From an uncultured Bacilli bacterium (GTDB lineage: Bacteria > Bacillota_I > Bacilli_A > RF39 > UBA660), in NCBI GenBank assembly GCA_947581835.1, contig CANPVV010000006.1:1-45551 (forward strand): a stretch of 45,551 bases of DNA, in the 5' to 3' direction. Both the position numbers and the translations under genes were made by a program. The notes under the pieces are model-generated. The model worked only from the letters and a program-made list of their open reading frames with translations, was not told the origin of the DNA and did no database searches. Positions 23,591-32,363 of the stretch are shown one piece after another. Numbering within the stretch: the first letter of the stretch is position 1; each line of letters opens with the position of its first letter.

Positions 23591-24175
23591 GTGAATAATA
23601 AAAGAATGGTTATTTTACTATGTATTTCTATTATAACTGTTATAGTTGCAACAGCAAGTGTAACTTATGCTTATCTATCAGTGGGAGTTGAACAAAAAGA
23701 AGCTAATGTTTTAAGTTCAGCTTGTTTTAATATTACTTTTAGTAATGAAAATAATAAAATAGATTATATTGGATATCCAATGAGTGAAAAAACTGGTTTA
23801 GGAAAAACTCCATATTCTTTTACAATAACTAATACTTGTGATACAAGTAATAATTATAAATTGTTGTTAAATGTATTTAGCTCTTCTTCTTCAGAGTTAC
23901 TTAAGTATATAAGGTTTACTATAGATGATAATACTGTTAGACAAATAGATGAAAGTTTAACTACTATTAATTTACCTAGTTCTTTTACAAATGGAAAAGA
24001 TAGCTTTACTTCTTATGTTTTACTTAATGGCGTACAAATTGATGGAACAACTGGTAGTAATACAAAAATTCATAATTTAAGAATATGGATAGATGAGGGT
24101 GCCGGTAATGAAATTATGGAAGAAGTTTTTAAAGCCCAAGTATCTGTTTATAGTGGAGATGAGCCAGCTAGTTAA
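23591..24175 (+). CDS. TasA/SipW-type surface protein, short
   Basis: 194 residues if started at the GTG at 23591 (site GGTGGA); other GTG/TTG starts from 23570 and an ATG at 23606 are possible. It has an anchor segment (MVILLCISIITVIVATASV), then the same beta domain as the previous gene: SACFNITFSNEN, TPYSFTITNTC, LNGVQIDGTTGS, LRIWIDEGAGN. A paralogue of the gene at 22901. It has its own TATAAT box at 23557, so it may be made independently. Confidence 0.7.
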   Translation: MNNKRMVILLCISIITVIVATASVTYAYLSVGVEQKEANVLSSACFNITFSNENNKIDYIGYPMSEKTGLGKTPYSFTITNTCDTSNNYKLLLNVFSSSSSELLKYIRFTIDDNTVRQIDESLTTINLPSSFTNGKDSFTSYVLLNGVQIDGTTGSNTKIHNLRIWIDEGAGNEIMEEVFKAQVSVYSGDEPAS

Positions 24176-24241
24176 GACATTAAAGTTAGGCTTTTTTTTA
24201 TGGGAAAATTATGATAAAATACTTAGAGAGGTGAAGTTTTT

Positions 24242-24664
24242 ATGATTAAGAAAAATATTGAGGAATTTAAAAAATTTATTGCGAGAGGAAATGTTATTGA
24301 TTTAGCTGTCGGTGTTATTGTGGGAGGAGCTTTTTCTTCAATTGTAACAAGTTTAGTTAATAATATCTTAACTCCGATTTTAGGATTAGTATTAGGTGGA
24401 GTTAATTTTTCAAGTTTATCTATTACATTTAAAGATGCTAAAATTGGATATGGAGCATTTATTCAAAGTATAATTGACTTTTTAATCGTGGCAATATGTA
24501 TATTTGCTTTAGTAAAATTAATTAATAGACTTATGCATTTAAAGAAAAAAGAAGAAGAAACTAAAGTAGAGGCTCCAGTAAAACCTGCTGATATTGTATT
24601 ACTTGAAGAAATTAGAGATTTACTTAAAGAATCAAAAGAAGAAAAGAAAAAGGCTAAAAAATGA
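24242..24664 (+). CDS. mscL: Large-conductance mechanosensitive channel
   Basis: A 140-residue protein that forms a pentameric pore which opens under membrane tension and protects against osmotic downshock. It has the N-terminal helix MIKKNIEEFKKFIARGNV, TM1 IDLAVGVIVGGAFSSIVTSL, a short periplasmic loop, TM2 about residues 75-98 and a charged C-terminal helix ending in a Lys/Glu bundle. Length is usual. The stop overlaps the miaA start by 4 bp (ATGA). Confidence 0.96.
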   Translation: MIKKNIEEFKKFIARGNVIDLAVGVIVGGAFSSIVTSLVNNILTPILGLVLGGVNFSSLSITFKDAKIGYGAFIQSIIDFLIVAICIFALVKLINRLMHLKKKEEETKVEAPVKPADIVLLEEIRDLLKESKEEKKKAKK

Positions 24665-25515
24665 TTATTGCAATTGTTGGACCAACAGGGGTTGGAAAGA
24701 CTAGTCTTAGTTTAGAGTTAGCTAAGAAATATAAAGCAATTATTATAAATTGTGATGCGATGCAAGTATATAAGGAAATGAATATTGGGACAGCCAAAAT
24801 TAAAGAAAGTGAAAAAGGAGATATTCCTCACTTTCTTTTCGATATAAAAGATATTCAGGATAATTATACGGTTTATGATTATCAAAAAGATGCTAGAAAA
24901 ATAATTGATTTACATAAGGGTGAAAATATTATTTTGGTTGGGGGTACAGGTTTATATTTAAAAGCTGTATTATATAATTATGTTTTTAAAGATGAAGAAG
25001 AGAATCATAATAATTATGATAATTTAAGTAATGAAGAGATTTATAAGTTAGCTTTAGAAAAAGATAAAAATATGAATATTCATCCTAATAATAGGAAAAG
25101 GTTGGTAAGATTTTTAAATAAGAGTATAGATAAAAAAGAAGAATGTTATCAAATATATGATGCTAAAATTATTGGACTTACAATGGATAGAGATATTTTG
25201 TATGAAAGAATAAATAAGCGAGTAGATGAAATGTTTTTAGAGGGATTAGAAGAAGAAGCTAGAGGTTTGTATAATAAAAAAGGTAAATCTAAAGCTTTAG
25301 CAACTGCGATAGGTTATAAAGAGTTATTTAAGTATTTTGATGGTGAAGAAACTTTAGAAGATGCAAAAGAATTAATTAAGAAAAATAGTAGACATTATGC
25401 TAAAAGACAGTATACTTGGTTTAATAATCAGATGAGTGTTAAATGGTTTAGAGTTAATTTGGAAGATTTTGATAAAACAATTTTAGAAGTAGAAAGTTAT
25501 ATTGATAATTATTAG
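24661..25515 (+). CDS. miaA: tRNA dimethylallyltransferase
   Basis: A 284-residue enzyme that adds a dimethylallyl group to A37 of tRNA, the step before MiaB. It has the P-loop [10 protein letters not shown], catalytic Asp in NCDAMQVYKEMNIGTAK, IPHFLFDIKD, VGGTGLYLKAV, and the C-terminal AIGYKEL and RHYAKRQYTWF segments. Translationally coupled to mscL. Slightly shorter than average (about 300). Confidence 0.96.
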   Translation: MIIAIVGPTGVGKTSLSLELAKKYKAIIINCDAMQVYKEMNIGTAKIKESEKGDIPHFLFDIKDIQDNYTVYDYQKDARKIIDLHKGENIILVGGTGLYLKAVLYNYVFKDEEENHNNYDNLSNEEIYKLALEKDKNMNIHPNNRKRLVRFLNKSIDKKEECYQIYDAKIIGLTMDRDILYERINKRVDEMFLEGLEEEARGLYNKKGKSKALATAIGYKELFKYFDGEETLEDAKELIKKNSRHYAKRQYTWFNNQMSVKWFRVNLEDFDKTILEVESYIDNY

Positions 25516-25562
25516 TTTTAAGAGAAATGTTTTTATGATATAATTTTAGTAGGTGATAACTT

Positions 25563-26651
25563 TTGAATAAAAAAATCAGTAAGGTTTTAGAGAAATTAGA
25601 AAATAAAGGATATGAAGCTTATATAGTTGGGGGATATACAAGAGATATGCTTTTGGGAGTTAATTCCTATGATATTGATATTTGTACTAATGCTACTCCT
25701 AAAGAACTTGTGAGCATTTTTCCTTGTGCTTCTTCTAAGAATTTAGGGGGAGTAGAGTTTAAGATTAAAGAATATAATTTTGAAATTACGACTTATAGAG
25801 AAGAAATTAAATATCAGAATAGAAGACCTATTAAGTATAATTATGTAAATAATTTGTTTGTGGATTTAAATAGAAGAGATTTTACAATTAATACAATATG
25901 TATGAATAGACAGGGAAATATTATTAATTTATTAATGGGTTGTGAAGATTTGAATAGTATGATTATTAGGATGGTTGGAGATATTGATAAAAAGTTGAAA
26001 GATGATCCTTTAAGAATACTAAGAGCTATTAGAATTGCAACAGTTTTAAATTTTCAGATAGAAGAAGAATTAAGATTAAAGATTATTGAATACCGGAGTG
26101 AGATTTTAAAGTTATCAGGAACAAGAATTAAAGAAGAGTTAGATAAAATATTGATTTCTAAAAATGTTAAGATGGGATTAGAGCTTTTAAAGAGTTTAGG
26201 AATTACAGAAATTTTGGGAATAACTTTTAAAGATTTGGTGCCAGTTGGAAATTTAGAGGGAATGTATGCCCAGATAACAATTGATTTTAGATTGCCTTTT
26301 ACGAAAAATGAAAAAGAAAATATTAGAGTATTAAAAGAAATATTAAAGGAAAATAGAATTGATGGAAAAACTATATATAGATATGGACTTTATTTAACTA
26401 CTATCGCAGGAGTTATATTAAATGTTAGTCAGAAAGAGATTAATAAGATATATAAAAGTTTGCAAATAAAGGTGAGAAAAGATATTGATATAGAGGCTCA
26501 AGATATTGTAGAGATTTTAGAGATTGATTATTCTAAGAAGTTGAGTAGAATTTTAGAGCATTTAGAGGATTTAATTTTAAGTGATAAATTAATAAATAAA
26601 AGAACAGATATTATTAAGTATTTAAGTGAAAATAAAAGTAGGTGGGGATAA
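25563..26651 (+). CDS. cca: CCA-adding enzyme / poly(A) polymerase family nucleotidyltransferase
   Basis: A 362-residue class II nucleotidyltransferase that builds or repairs the 3'-CCA of tRNAs. The start is a TTG at 25563 with an AGGTGATAA site. The head has GGYTRDMLLG (family GGxVRD) and YDIDICTNA with the catalytic Asp pair; then RRDFTINTICMN, DDPLRILRAIRIA and a helical tail. The Thr in GGYTRD is unusual. It may matter that a toxSAS, which can attack tRNA CCA ends, is encoded in the same window. The stop overlaps the dnaD start (TAATG). Confidence 0.9.
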   Translation: MNKKISKVLEKLENKGYEAYIVGGYTRDMLLGVNSYDIDICTNATPKELVSIFPCASSKNLGGVEFKIKEYNFEITTYREEIKYQNRRPIKYNYVNNLFVDLNRRDFTINTICMNRQGNIINLLMGCEDLNSMIIRMVGDIDKKLKDDPLRILRAIRIATVLNFQIEEELRLKIIEYRSEILKLSGTRIKEELDKILISKNVKMGLELLKSLGITEILGITFKDLVPVGNLEGMYAQITIDFRLPFTKNEKENIRVLKEILKENRIDGKTIYRYGLYLTTIAGVILNVSQKEINKIYKSLQIKVRKDIDIEAQDIVEILEIDYSKKLSRILEHLEDLILSDKLINKRTDIIKYLSENKSRWG

Positions 26652-27280
26652 TGGATACAACAATATTTAAAACAACTAAATATGTAACAAATGGGTTATT
26701 TATTAAGAAAGCTTTAGAATTAGGATTATCTTTGGAAGAATTTTTAGTTTTAACTTATTTTGATAATGATAATAGTTTTTTGGATATTGAAAGAATGAGT
26801 CATAATCTTAATATGAGATTAGAAGATGCTTTAAAAGCTTTTAATACTTTGGTATCTAAGCAGATAGTTATGATAAAAACAACAAAAGATGCAGAGGGAA
26901 GAATGATAGAGAAAGTTAGTTTGGATAGTTTTTATCAGATGATTATGATGGGTGAGAAAGAAGTAGAAAAAGAAGAGGTTAAAACAGATATTTATAGTGA
27001 ATTTGAAAAAGGATTTGGAAGAACTTTGAATTCAATGGAATATGAAATAATTAATGCTTGGATAGAAAAAGGTTTTAGTGAAGATTTAATAAAAAGAGCA
27101 TTAAAGGAAGCAGTTTATCATGACGTTAAGAAATTAAATTATATAGATAAGATATTGTTTGAGTGGCATAAAAAAGGGTATGTATCTAAAGAAGATGTTG
27201 ATAGTAGAAATAAGAGAGATAGTAAAGAAATTGAGGGAAAGGAATTATTTGATTATAATTGGTTAGATGATGAAGAGTGA
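26651..27280 (+). CDS. dnaD: DnaD-type primosome protein
   Basis: A 209-residue protein. The start is the ATG at 26651, coupled to cca by one base. The N-terminal winged helix (residues 1-95) has SLEEFLVLTYFD and a DIERMSHNLNM wing. The C-terminal DnaD domain has FEKGFGRTLNSMEYEIINAW, LIKRALKEAV and YIDKILFEWHKKG. DnaD works with DnaB and DnaI to load the replicative helicase at origins and stalled forks in Bacillota. It is followed by nth, an arrangement common in Bacilli. Confidence 0.9.
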   Translation: MDTTIFKTTKYVTNGLFIKKALELGLSLEEFLVLTYFDNDNSFLDIERMSHNLNMRLEDALKAFNTLVSKQIVMIKTTKDAEGRMIEKVSLDSFYQMIMMGEKEVEKEEVKTDIYSEFEKGFGRTLNSMEYEIINAWIEKGFSEDLIKRALKEAVYHDVKKLNYIDKILFEWHKKGYVSKEDVDSRNKRDSKEIEGKELFDYNWLDDEE

Positions 27281-27899
27281 GATAATAATTGAAGAATTAG
27301 ATAAGTTATATCCAGATGCGAGGTGTGAATTAAATTATAGGAAAGATTATGAACTTTTAATTGCAACAGTTTTAAGTGCCCAGTGTACTGATAAAAGAGT
27401 TAATATTGTAACTAAAGAATTGTTTGAAAAATATGATATTTTTAAATTGAAAGAGGCATCATTAAAAGATATTGAGGATATTATTAGGCCATGTGGTTCT
27501 TATACTAAAAAAGCATATTATTTAAAAGAGATAAGCAGGAGGTTATGTGAAGATTATGCAGGTAGGGTTCCTAATGATAGAGAGTATTTAGAAAGTTTAC
27601 CGGGAGTGGGAAGAAAAACTTGTAATGTGGTACTTTCAAATATTTATGAGGTTCCAGCAATCGCGGTTGATACTCATGTAGCAAGAGTGGCAGTAAGACT
27701 GGGTTTAGCTAAAACTGGTGATAGTGTTTTAACTATTGAGAAAAAATTGATGAAGAAATTTCCTAAAGATAAATGGGGGAGATTGCATCATCAGTTAGTT
27801 TTGTTTGGAAGATATAATTGTAAAGCAATTAAACCAGAGTGTGCTAGTTGTGGTTTTAAAAAAATATGTAGAGAATACTCTAAGTTAAAAAAGTTGTAA
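27267..27899 (+). CDS. nth: Endonuclease III
   Basis: A 210-residue HhH-GPD DNA glycosylase/AP lyase for oxidised pyrimidines. Motifs: LIATVLSAQCTDKRVN, the helix-hairpin-helix LPGVGRKTCNVV with the catalytic Lys, the catalytic Asp in AVDTHVARV, and the C-terminal [4Fe-4S] loop C-x6-C-x2-C-x5-C (CKAIKPECASCGFKKIC). It starts with ATG-ATG inside the end of dnaD and overlaps it by 14 bp; either ATG may be used. Confidence 0.96.
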   Translation: MMKSEIIIEELDKLYPDARCELNYRKDYELLIATVLSAQCTDKRVNIVTKELFEKYDIFKLKEASLKDIEDIIRPCGSYTKKAYYLKEISRRLCEDYAGRVPNDREYLESLPGVGRKTCNVVLSNIYEVPAIAVDTHVARVAVRLGLAKTGDSVLTIEKKLMKKFPKDKWGRLHHQLVLFGRYNCKAIKPECASCGFKKICREYSKLKKL

Positions 27900-27954
27900 T
27901 ATTTGCTTTTTAGAAAATAAAGTTATATAATAGGTTTGTTTTGGGGGAATAGTT

Positions 27955-28575
27955 ATGATAAAAGATTATATAAAAACTCCGGATGGAGTATTTATTCATG
28001 ATGATATTAAAGGAATGTATGTAGTTGATTATCAAGATAATATAGATGAACTATTAAAGATGAAGTATGATATTGAGGTTATGCAGCGACTTCTTAATTT
28101 TAAATCTATTCTTAGAAATGATGCTCAAAGTAAGATTAAATTTAAAAGATTTTTACAGATAGCTTTAGGGATATTTGAGGTATTAAATATAATGAATGGC
28201 TTTACTTTTTTTAGAAGACTTCTAGTTTCAGTTTTAATAATGATAGTGGGAGAAATTGGCTTAGAAATCAGTGTTATTAAAAATAGAAAAATAGTTGCTA
28301 AAGAAAGGGCTGAGATAGCTTGTTTAAAAAAAGGAATAGATTTGGAGACAAGTGAGTTTGAGGAATTAAAAAAGGATAAGACAGCAGTAAGTGATCCTGA
28401 AATTGAAATGATTTCTTTTAATTATTATGAGAAGAAAGAGTTATTGGAAAAAAAGTTGGATTTATTGGTATTATATAAATTTATTAAAGAGAAGAATAAA
28501 GAAAATAGCAGGGTATCTTTGGTTGATGATAAAGGTGTAGAAGAGTTTGTTAGAAGTTTAATTGATAAAGCTTAA
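27955..28575 (+). CDS. Membrane protein, paralogue of 28652 gene
   Basis: 206 residues. An N-terminal soluble part with GMYVVDYQDNIDELLKM, two close hydrophobic segments (about 63-80 and 83-105), then a charged coiled coil and a C-terminus VEEFVRSLIDKA. The next gene has the same plan: GFYVREYQDNVLNIIKL, paired hydrophobic segments, coiled coil, LNSFVRKLINTK. No named family is recognised. Probably a hairpin membrane protein with both ends in the cytoplasm. Confidence 0.6.
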   Translation: MIKDYIKTPDGVFIHDDIKGMYVVDYQDNIDELLKMKYDIEVMQRLLNFKSILRNDAQSKIKFKRFLQIALGIFEVLNIMNGFTFFRRLLVSVLIMIVGEIGLEISVIKNRKIVAKERAEIACLKKGIDLETSEFEELKKDKTAVSDPEIEMISFNYYEKKELLEKKLDLLVLYKFIKEKNKENSRVSLVDDKGVEEFVRSLIDKA

Positions 28576-28651
28576 AATTTTAGGCTTTTTAGTTTGACTT
28601 TTTAATTTATTAGATATATAATAAAAAGCACTTTAAAGAAGGGATATTCTA

Positions 28652-29290
28652 ATGTTTACAAGTGTATTTTTTAATAAAAATAAAGTTTTTGTTCAAGAAG
28701 AAAATGATGGGTTTTATGTAAGAGAGTATCAAGATAATGTTTTAAATATTATAAAATTAGAGAATGAAAGAGAACTGGTAGAAGAGTTTTTTTTGGATAA
28801 AAAAGAAGAATATGAGGAGTTTTTAGAAAAAGATAGAAAAAAAATAAAGAGTTTTATTTTGGCAGTTGTTATTGTTTTCTTAAATACTTTAGGGATTGCA
28901 ATGCTTGGAATAGTTAATTTGGGTTTACTTCTTTTGTTTTCATCTTTTTTACAAGGGCTTATTTTGGTGATATATTCTTTTGTTTATAGAAAGAGTAAAA
29001 GAATATTAGACAAACTTAGTTTAGAGTTGAAATTTTTAAGTGAAGAACAAATAGATATAAATAAAAAAATAGAGATATTAGAAAAAGATAAATCAAATTA
29101 TAAAAGAATTGATGATTTAGATGCTTTAAATTTAGTGGCTTTTAATACGGAGAGAAGATATTTATTAAATAGAAAATTAGAGTTATTAGAAGATTATTTA
29201 GAAAATAAAAGAGATTATGAAAGTAATATAGATAAAGTAGTTAATCAAGAATTAAATTCTTTTGTAAGAAAATTAATTAATACAAAATAA
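28652..29290 (+). CDS. Membrane protein, paralogue of 27955 gene
   Basis: 212 residues with the same architecture as the gene before it, though the sequences are far apart except at the N-terminal YQDN motif and C-terminal FVR(S/K)LI motif. Two hydrophobic segments at about 70-90 and 92-115, followed by an acidic/basic coiled coil. It has its own upstream region of 76 bp with TATATAATAA near 28615. Function unknown. Confidence 0.6.
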   Translation: MFTSVFFNKNKVFVQEENDGFYVREYQDNVLNIIKLENERELVEEFFLDKKEEYEEFLEKDRKKIKSFILAVVIVFLNTLGIAMLGIVNLGLLLLFSSFLQGLILVIYSFVYRKSKRILDKLSLELKFLSEEQIDINKKIEILEKDKSNYKRIDDLDALNLVAFNTERRYLLNRKLELLEDYLENKRDYESNIDKVVNQELNSFVRKLINTK

Positions 29291-29304
29291 AAGTAATACA
29301 AAAT

Positions 29305-29336
29305 AAAAGGATTATTCTTGCATAATCCCTTTTATA
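29305..29336. terminator. Bidirectional terminator
   Basis: AAAAGGATTAT pairs, with one bulge, with ATAATCCCTTTT around a short loop. It lies between the convergent genes ending at 29290 and 29332. Confidence 0.7.
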
Positions 29337-29859
29337 ATTCATCAATATTGTTTTCTTTTAAAAGTTTTTTAAAATCTTTGGCTGTATGAATGCCATCTGA
29401 TACTAAAGAACCATCTTTAAAATAAAGAATAATAGGAACTTTAGTTAATTTATCAGAACTAATATTTAAAGTTTTAGCGATATCTTGGAGATAGTTTTTA
29501 TTATTTTCTTTAATATCAGTAACATTTAGATAATAGAAATTATCATAAAGGTTATATTCAGTAATTAAAGGTTTTAGTTCTTTTTCTAAATTATAGACTT
29601 TTTGATCTTTAGTGTATCCAATATAAACAAAGTAATTGCTAGGTGTTTCAGAAAGAACTGAGGCAATCTCATTTATTTCAGTCATTTCATAACTTATAGT
29701 ATTAGAACTTATTAAATAACTGGTTAAATATTTTTCTTGTTCTTTAACACGATACCACATATAGGAATAAATTAAGGCTAGGATAATAAATAGAATTATA
29801 CCTATTTTAACTAAATAATCTTTATAGTTAATATTAGTTTTCTTTTTATTTTTGGCCAT
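29332..29859 (-). CDS. Membrane-anchored thioredoxin-fold protein
   Basis: 175 residues from the ATG at 29859 with an AAAGGA site. A basic N-terminus, one membrane segment (about 20-40), then an extracellular domain with thioredoxin-like order: SNYFVYIGYTKDQKVYN, the strand FYYLNVTDI, the cis-Pro-like KVPIILYFKDG. Where thioredoxins have CxxC, this has no cysteines, so it is not a redox enzyme; it is more like DUF6568/bacteriocin-transport-accessory proteins. Possibly a binding or chaperone role outside the membrane. Confidence 0.6.
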   Translation of the reverse strand: MAKNKKKTNINYKDYLVKIGIILFIILALIYSYMWYRVKEQEKYLTSYLISSNTISYEMTEINEIASVLSETPSNYFVYIGYTKDQKVYNLEKELKPLITEYNLYDNFYYLNVTDIKENNKNYLQDIAKTLNISSDKLTKVPIILYFKDGSLVSDGIHTAKDFKKLLKENNIDEL

Positions 29860-29918
29860 AATTACCAAATCCTTTCATATAAATATTTTAACATATAAGG
29901 AATTGTTTTGCAATTTAA

Positions 29919-32192
29919 TTATTCAGGTTTATCTTCTAATTTAACTAAAACTTCACGAGGTTTAGAACCATTGGCTGGACCACAGATTCCTCTTTCTTCA
30001 AGTAAATCAACAACTCTAGCAGCACGGTTATAGCCTAGTCTAAAACGACGTTGGAGAAGAGAAGTACTTACTTTACCAGTTTCAATAGCAAATTCTACAA
30101 TTTCATTATACATTGGGTCATCATATTCTTCTTTTTCATTAGGAGTACCATGTATACCATTGCCACTTACATTTAAATTTTCCATTTCACTGTCATAGTG
30201 AGCAGCTTGTTGTTTACAAACAAAGTCAATAATACGGGCAATTTCATTATCATCAATAAAACAGCCTTGAACACGAGTAGGGACATTTTCGCCCATTGGT
30301 AAGAATAACATATCGCCTTTACCTAATAATTTTTCGGCACCACTTGAATCTAGGATAGTACGAGAATCGATGTTAGACGCTACAGCAAAGGCAATACGAG
30401 ATGGAATATTAGCTTTAACAACACCGGTAATAACGTCGGTAGATGGTCTTTGAGTTGCAACAATTAAGTGAATACCGGCCGCTCTAGCCATTTGAGTAAT
30501 ACGCATGATAGAGTCTTCAACTTCTTTAGATGCGACAAGCATTAAATCAGCAAGCTCATCGATTATAGCAACTATATAATGCATATGCGGAGTTTTTTCG
30601 TCTTTGTTTTTGTTTTCTTTATCGATTAAATCATTGTAACCACCAATATTTTTAACATTTTTTTCACTGAATAAATCATAACGACGTTCCATTTCGGCAA
30701 CTAATTTTTGAAGAGCAACACTGGCTTTTTTAGGATCGGATACAACCGGACATAAAAGATGCGGAATACCATTGTAATTGGATAGTTCAACTTTTTTAGG
30801 ATCGACAAGCATTAGTTTTACTTCATCAGGTTTATAACGCATAAGAATAGAACAGATAATGGTATTAGTACAAACTGATTTACCTGAACCAGTAGAACCG
30901 GCGATAAGTAAGTGGGGCATTTTAGCTAAATCAGCAAGTTGAGGTTTACCCATGATATCTTTTCCTAAAGCAACTAATATTTTACCATTAGAATTGTTTT
31001 TATCTTCATAAGCTAAAACTTCTTTAAATTTAACCATACTGATTTGAGGGTTAGGAATTTCAATACCAATAGTACTTTTTCCAGGAATTGGAGCTTGAAT
31101 ACGAACATCTTTGGCCGCGAGAGCAAGAGCTATTTCTTTATTGATACCACTGATACGAGAAACTTTGGTACCACTTGGAACTTTTACCTCATATTGAGTT
31201 ACAGCAGGACCAATATGAATTTCGACAACTTGACCACTGATTTGAAAATCTTTTAAAACACGTTCAAGATTTTCTTTATTACTACGAATAAAGTTATTGG
31301 AATTTACTTTCTTTTGTTCTTTAGCATCATCTAAGAGAGATAGAGGAGGAAGAGTATAATTAGAATTAGTTGGATAGTTTTTATCCTCTTTTGTTTCTAA
31401 GTTTTCTTTCATAGGTTGTTCTTTGATAGTGTTTAGTTCTTCCATACTGGTAATAACAATTTTATTATCTTTAGGAGGGATTGGAGTAGGTTCATAACTA
31501 CTTTCTTCTTCATAATCATAGACTTTTGGTTCAACTTCATGATTATGTTTAGGAGTAATAGTTTTTTCTTCAGTTTCTTTATTAGTAACATTAATTAGGG
31601 ATTCTTTAAACTTTCTAAAGATATCAGCGATAGTAACATTGAATAATAAAATTAAACCAAAAATTGTTAATATTACTGCGACGATTTTAGAACCTAAAGC
31701 ACCAAATAAACTGTTTAGAGCAACACCAAAGGTAGCACCAATGATACCACCACCTATTTCAATAGAGGTATCACCACTTGTAAATAAAGCAGTATTACTA
31801 CCAATTGTAGAGATACGGTCCATATATTGGTCTAAAGTAGCTTGGAATATACCACTTGATGCACAAGCATCAGTACATTTTTCAATAAAGCCAAAATGAC
31901 TGGCTGCTAAAATAACAATTATAATTACATATAAACCTATTAATCTTTGACTTAAAAATTTAGGGAGTTTACGTTTAAATAACATAAATGAGCCTAAACA
32001 TAATAGGAATATTAAAAGGAATATCCAAGCCCAGCCTCCCACGAGAAACATTGCAAATTTCTTAATAAAAGAGCCAACTGGCCCAAATCCAAATCCGATT
32101 AATCCAATAAGAATTAAAATTAAACCTGTAAGTTCAACACTATATTCAAAATTTCCACTTTCGGTAGAACTTGTTTTTTTCTTCTTTGCCAT
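29919..32192 (-). CDS. ftsK: DNA translocase FtsK/SpoIIIE
   Basis: A 757-residue septal DNA pump that clears chromosome ends during division. The N-terminal membrane domain has about four helices (residues 18-105 and around 160-195), followed by a charged linker of about 80 residues. Then come the alpha/beta motor with Walker A GSTGSGKS, Walker B VAIIDELADLM and ATQRPSTDVITG, and the C-terminal winged-helix gamma domain (VSTSLLQRRFRLGYNRAARV) that reads KOPS/SRS-like polarity signals. Length is usual for Bacilli. GGTGAAG site before the ATG at 32192. Start codon and family are secure. Confidence 0.96.
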   Translation of the reverse strand: MAKKKKTSSTESGNFEYSVELTGLILILIGLIGFGFGPVGSFIKKFAMFLVGGWAWIFLLIFLLCLGSFMLFKRKLPKFLSQRLIGLYVIIIVILAASHFGFIEKCTDACASSGIFQATLDQYMDRISTIGSNTALFTSGDTSIEIGGGIIGATFGVALNSLFGALGSKIVAVILTIFGLILLFNVTIADIFRKFKESLINVTNKETEEKTITPKHNHEVEPKVYDYEEESSYEPTPIPPKDNKIVITSMEELNTIKEQPMKENLETKEDKNYPTNSNYTLPPLSLLDDAKEQKKVNSNNFIRSNKENLERVLKDFQISGQVVEIHIGPAVTQYEVKVPSGTKVSRISGINKEIALALAAKDVRIQAPIPGKSTIGIEIPNPQISMVKFKEVLAYEDKNNSNGKILVALGKDIMGKPQLADLAKMPHLLIAGSTGSGKSVCTNTIICSILMRYKPDEVKLMLVDPKKVELSNYNGIPHLLCPVVSDPKKASVALQKLVAEMERRYDLFSEKNVKNIGGYNDLIDKENKNKDEKTPHMHYIVAIIDELADLMLVASKEVEDSIMRITQMARAAGIHLIVATQRPSTDVITGVVKANIPSRIAFAVASNIDSRTILDSSGAEKLLGKGDMLFLPMGENVPTRVQGCFIDDNEIARIIDFVCKQQAAHYDSEMENLNVSGNGIHGTPNEKEEYDDPMYNEIVEFAIETGKVSTSLLQRRFRLGYNRAARVVDLLEERGICGPANGSKPREVLVKLEDKPE

Positions 32193-32363
32193 TTTATAAC
32201 TTCACCTATTTTTAATTATACCTTAAAATGACTTTTATTGCAAATGGTTATTAGTAATATTATATATTTTATAGAGAGAAAAATTAGATAATAGATAAGT
32301 ATTCTGAAGGAAAATAATTGCGATACTTTTAGTTATGTGTTATGATATCTAATGGTGAAGATT

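Noticed and set aside
29332-29859. Thiol-disulphide oxidoreductase
   Set aside because: The thioredoxin-like domain has no cysteines.
31044-31899. Plus-strand open frames inside ftsK
   Set aside because: Antisense shadows; ftsK is complete and conserved on the minus strand.
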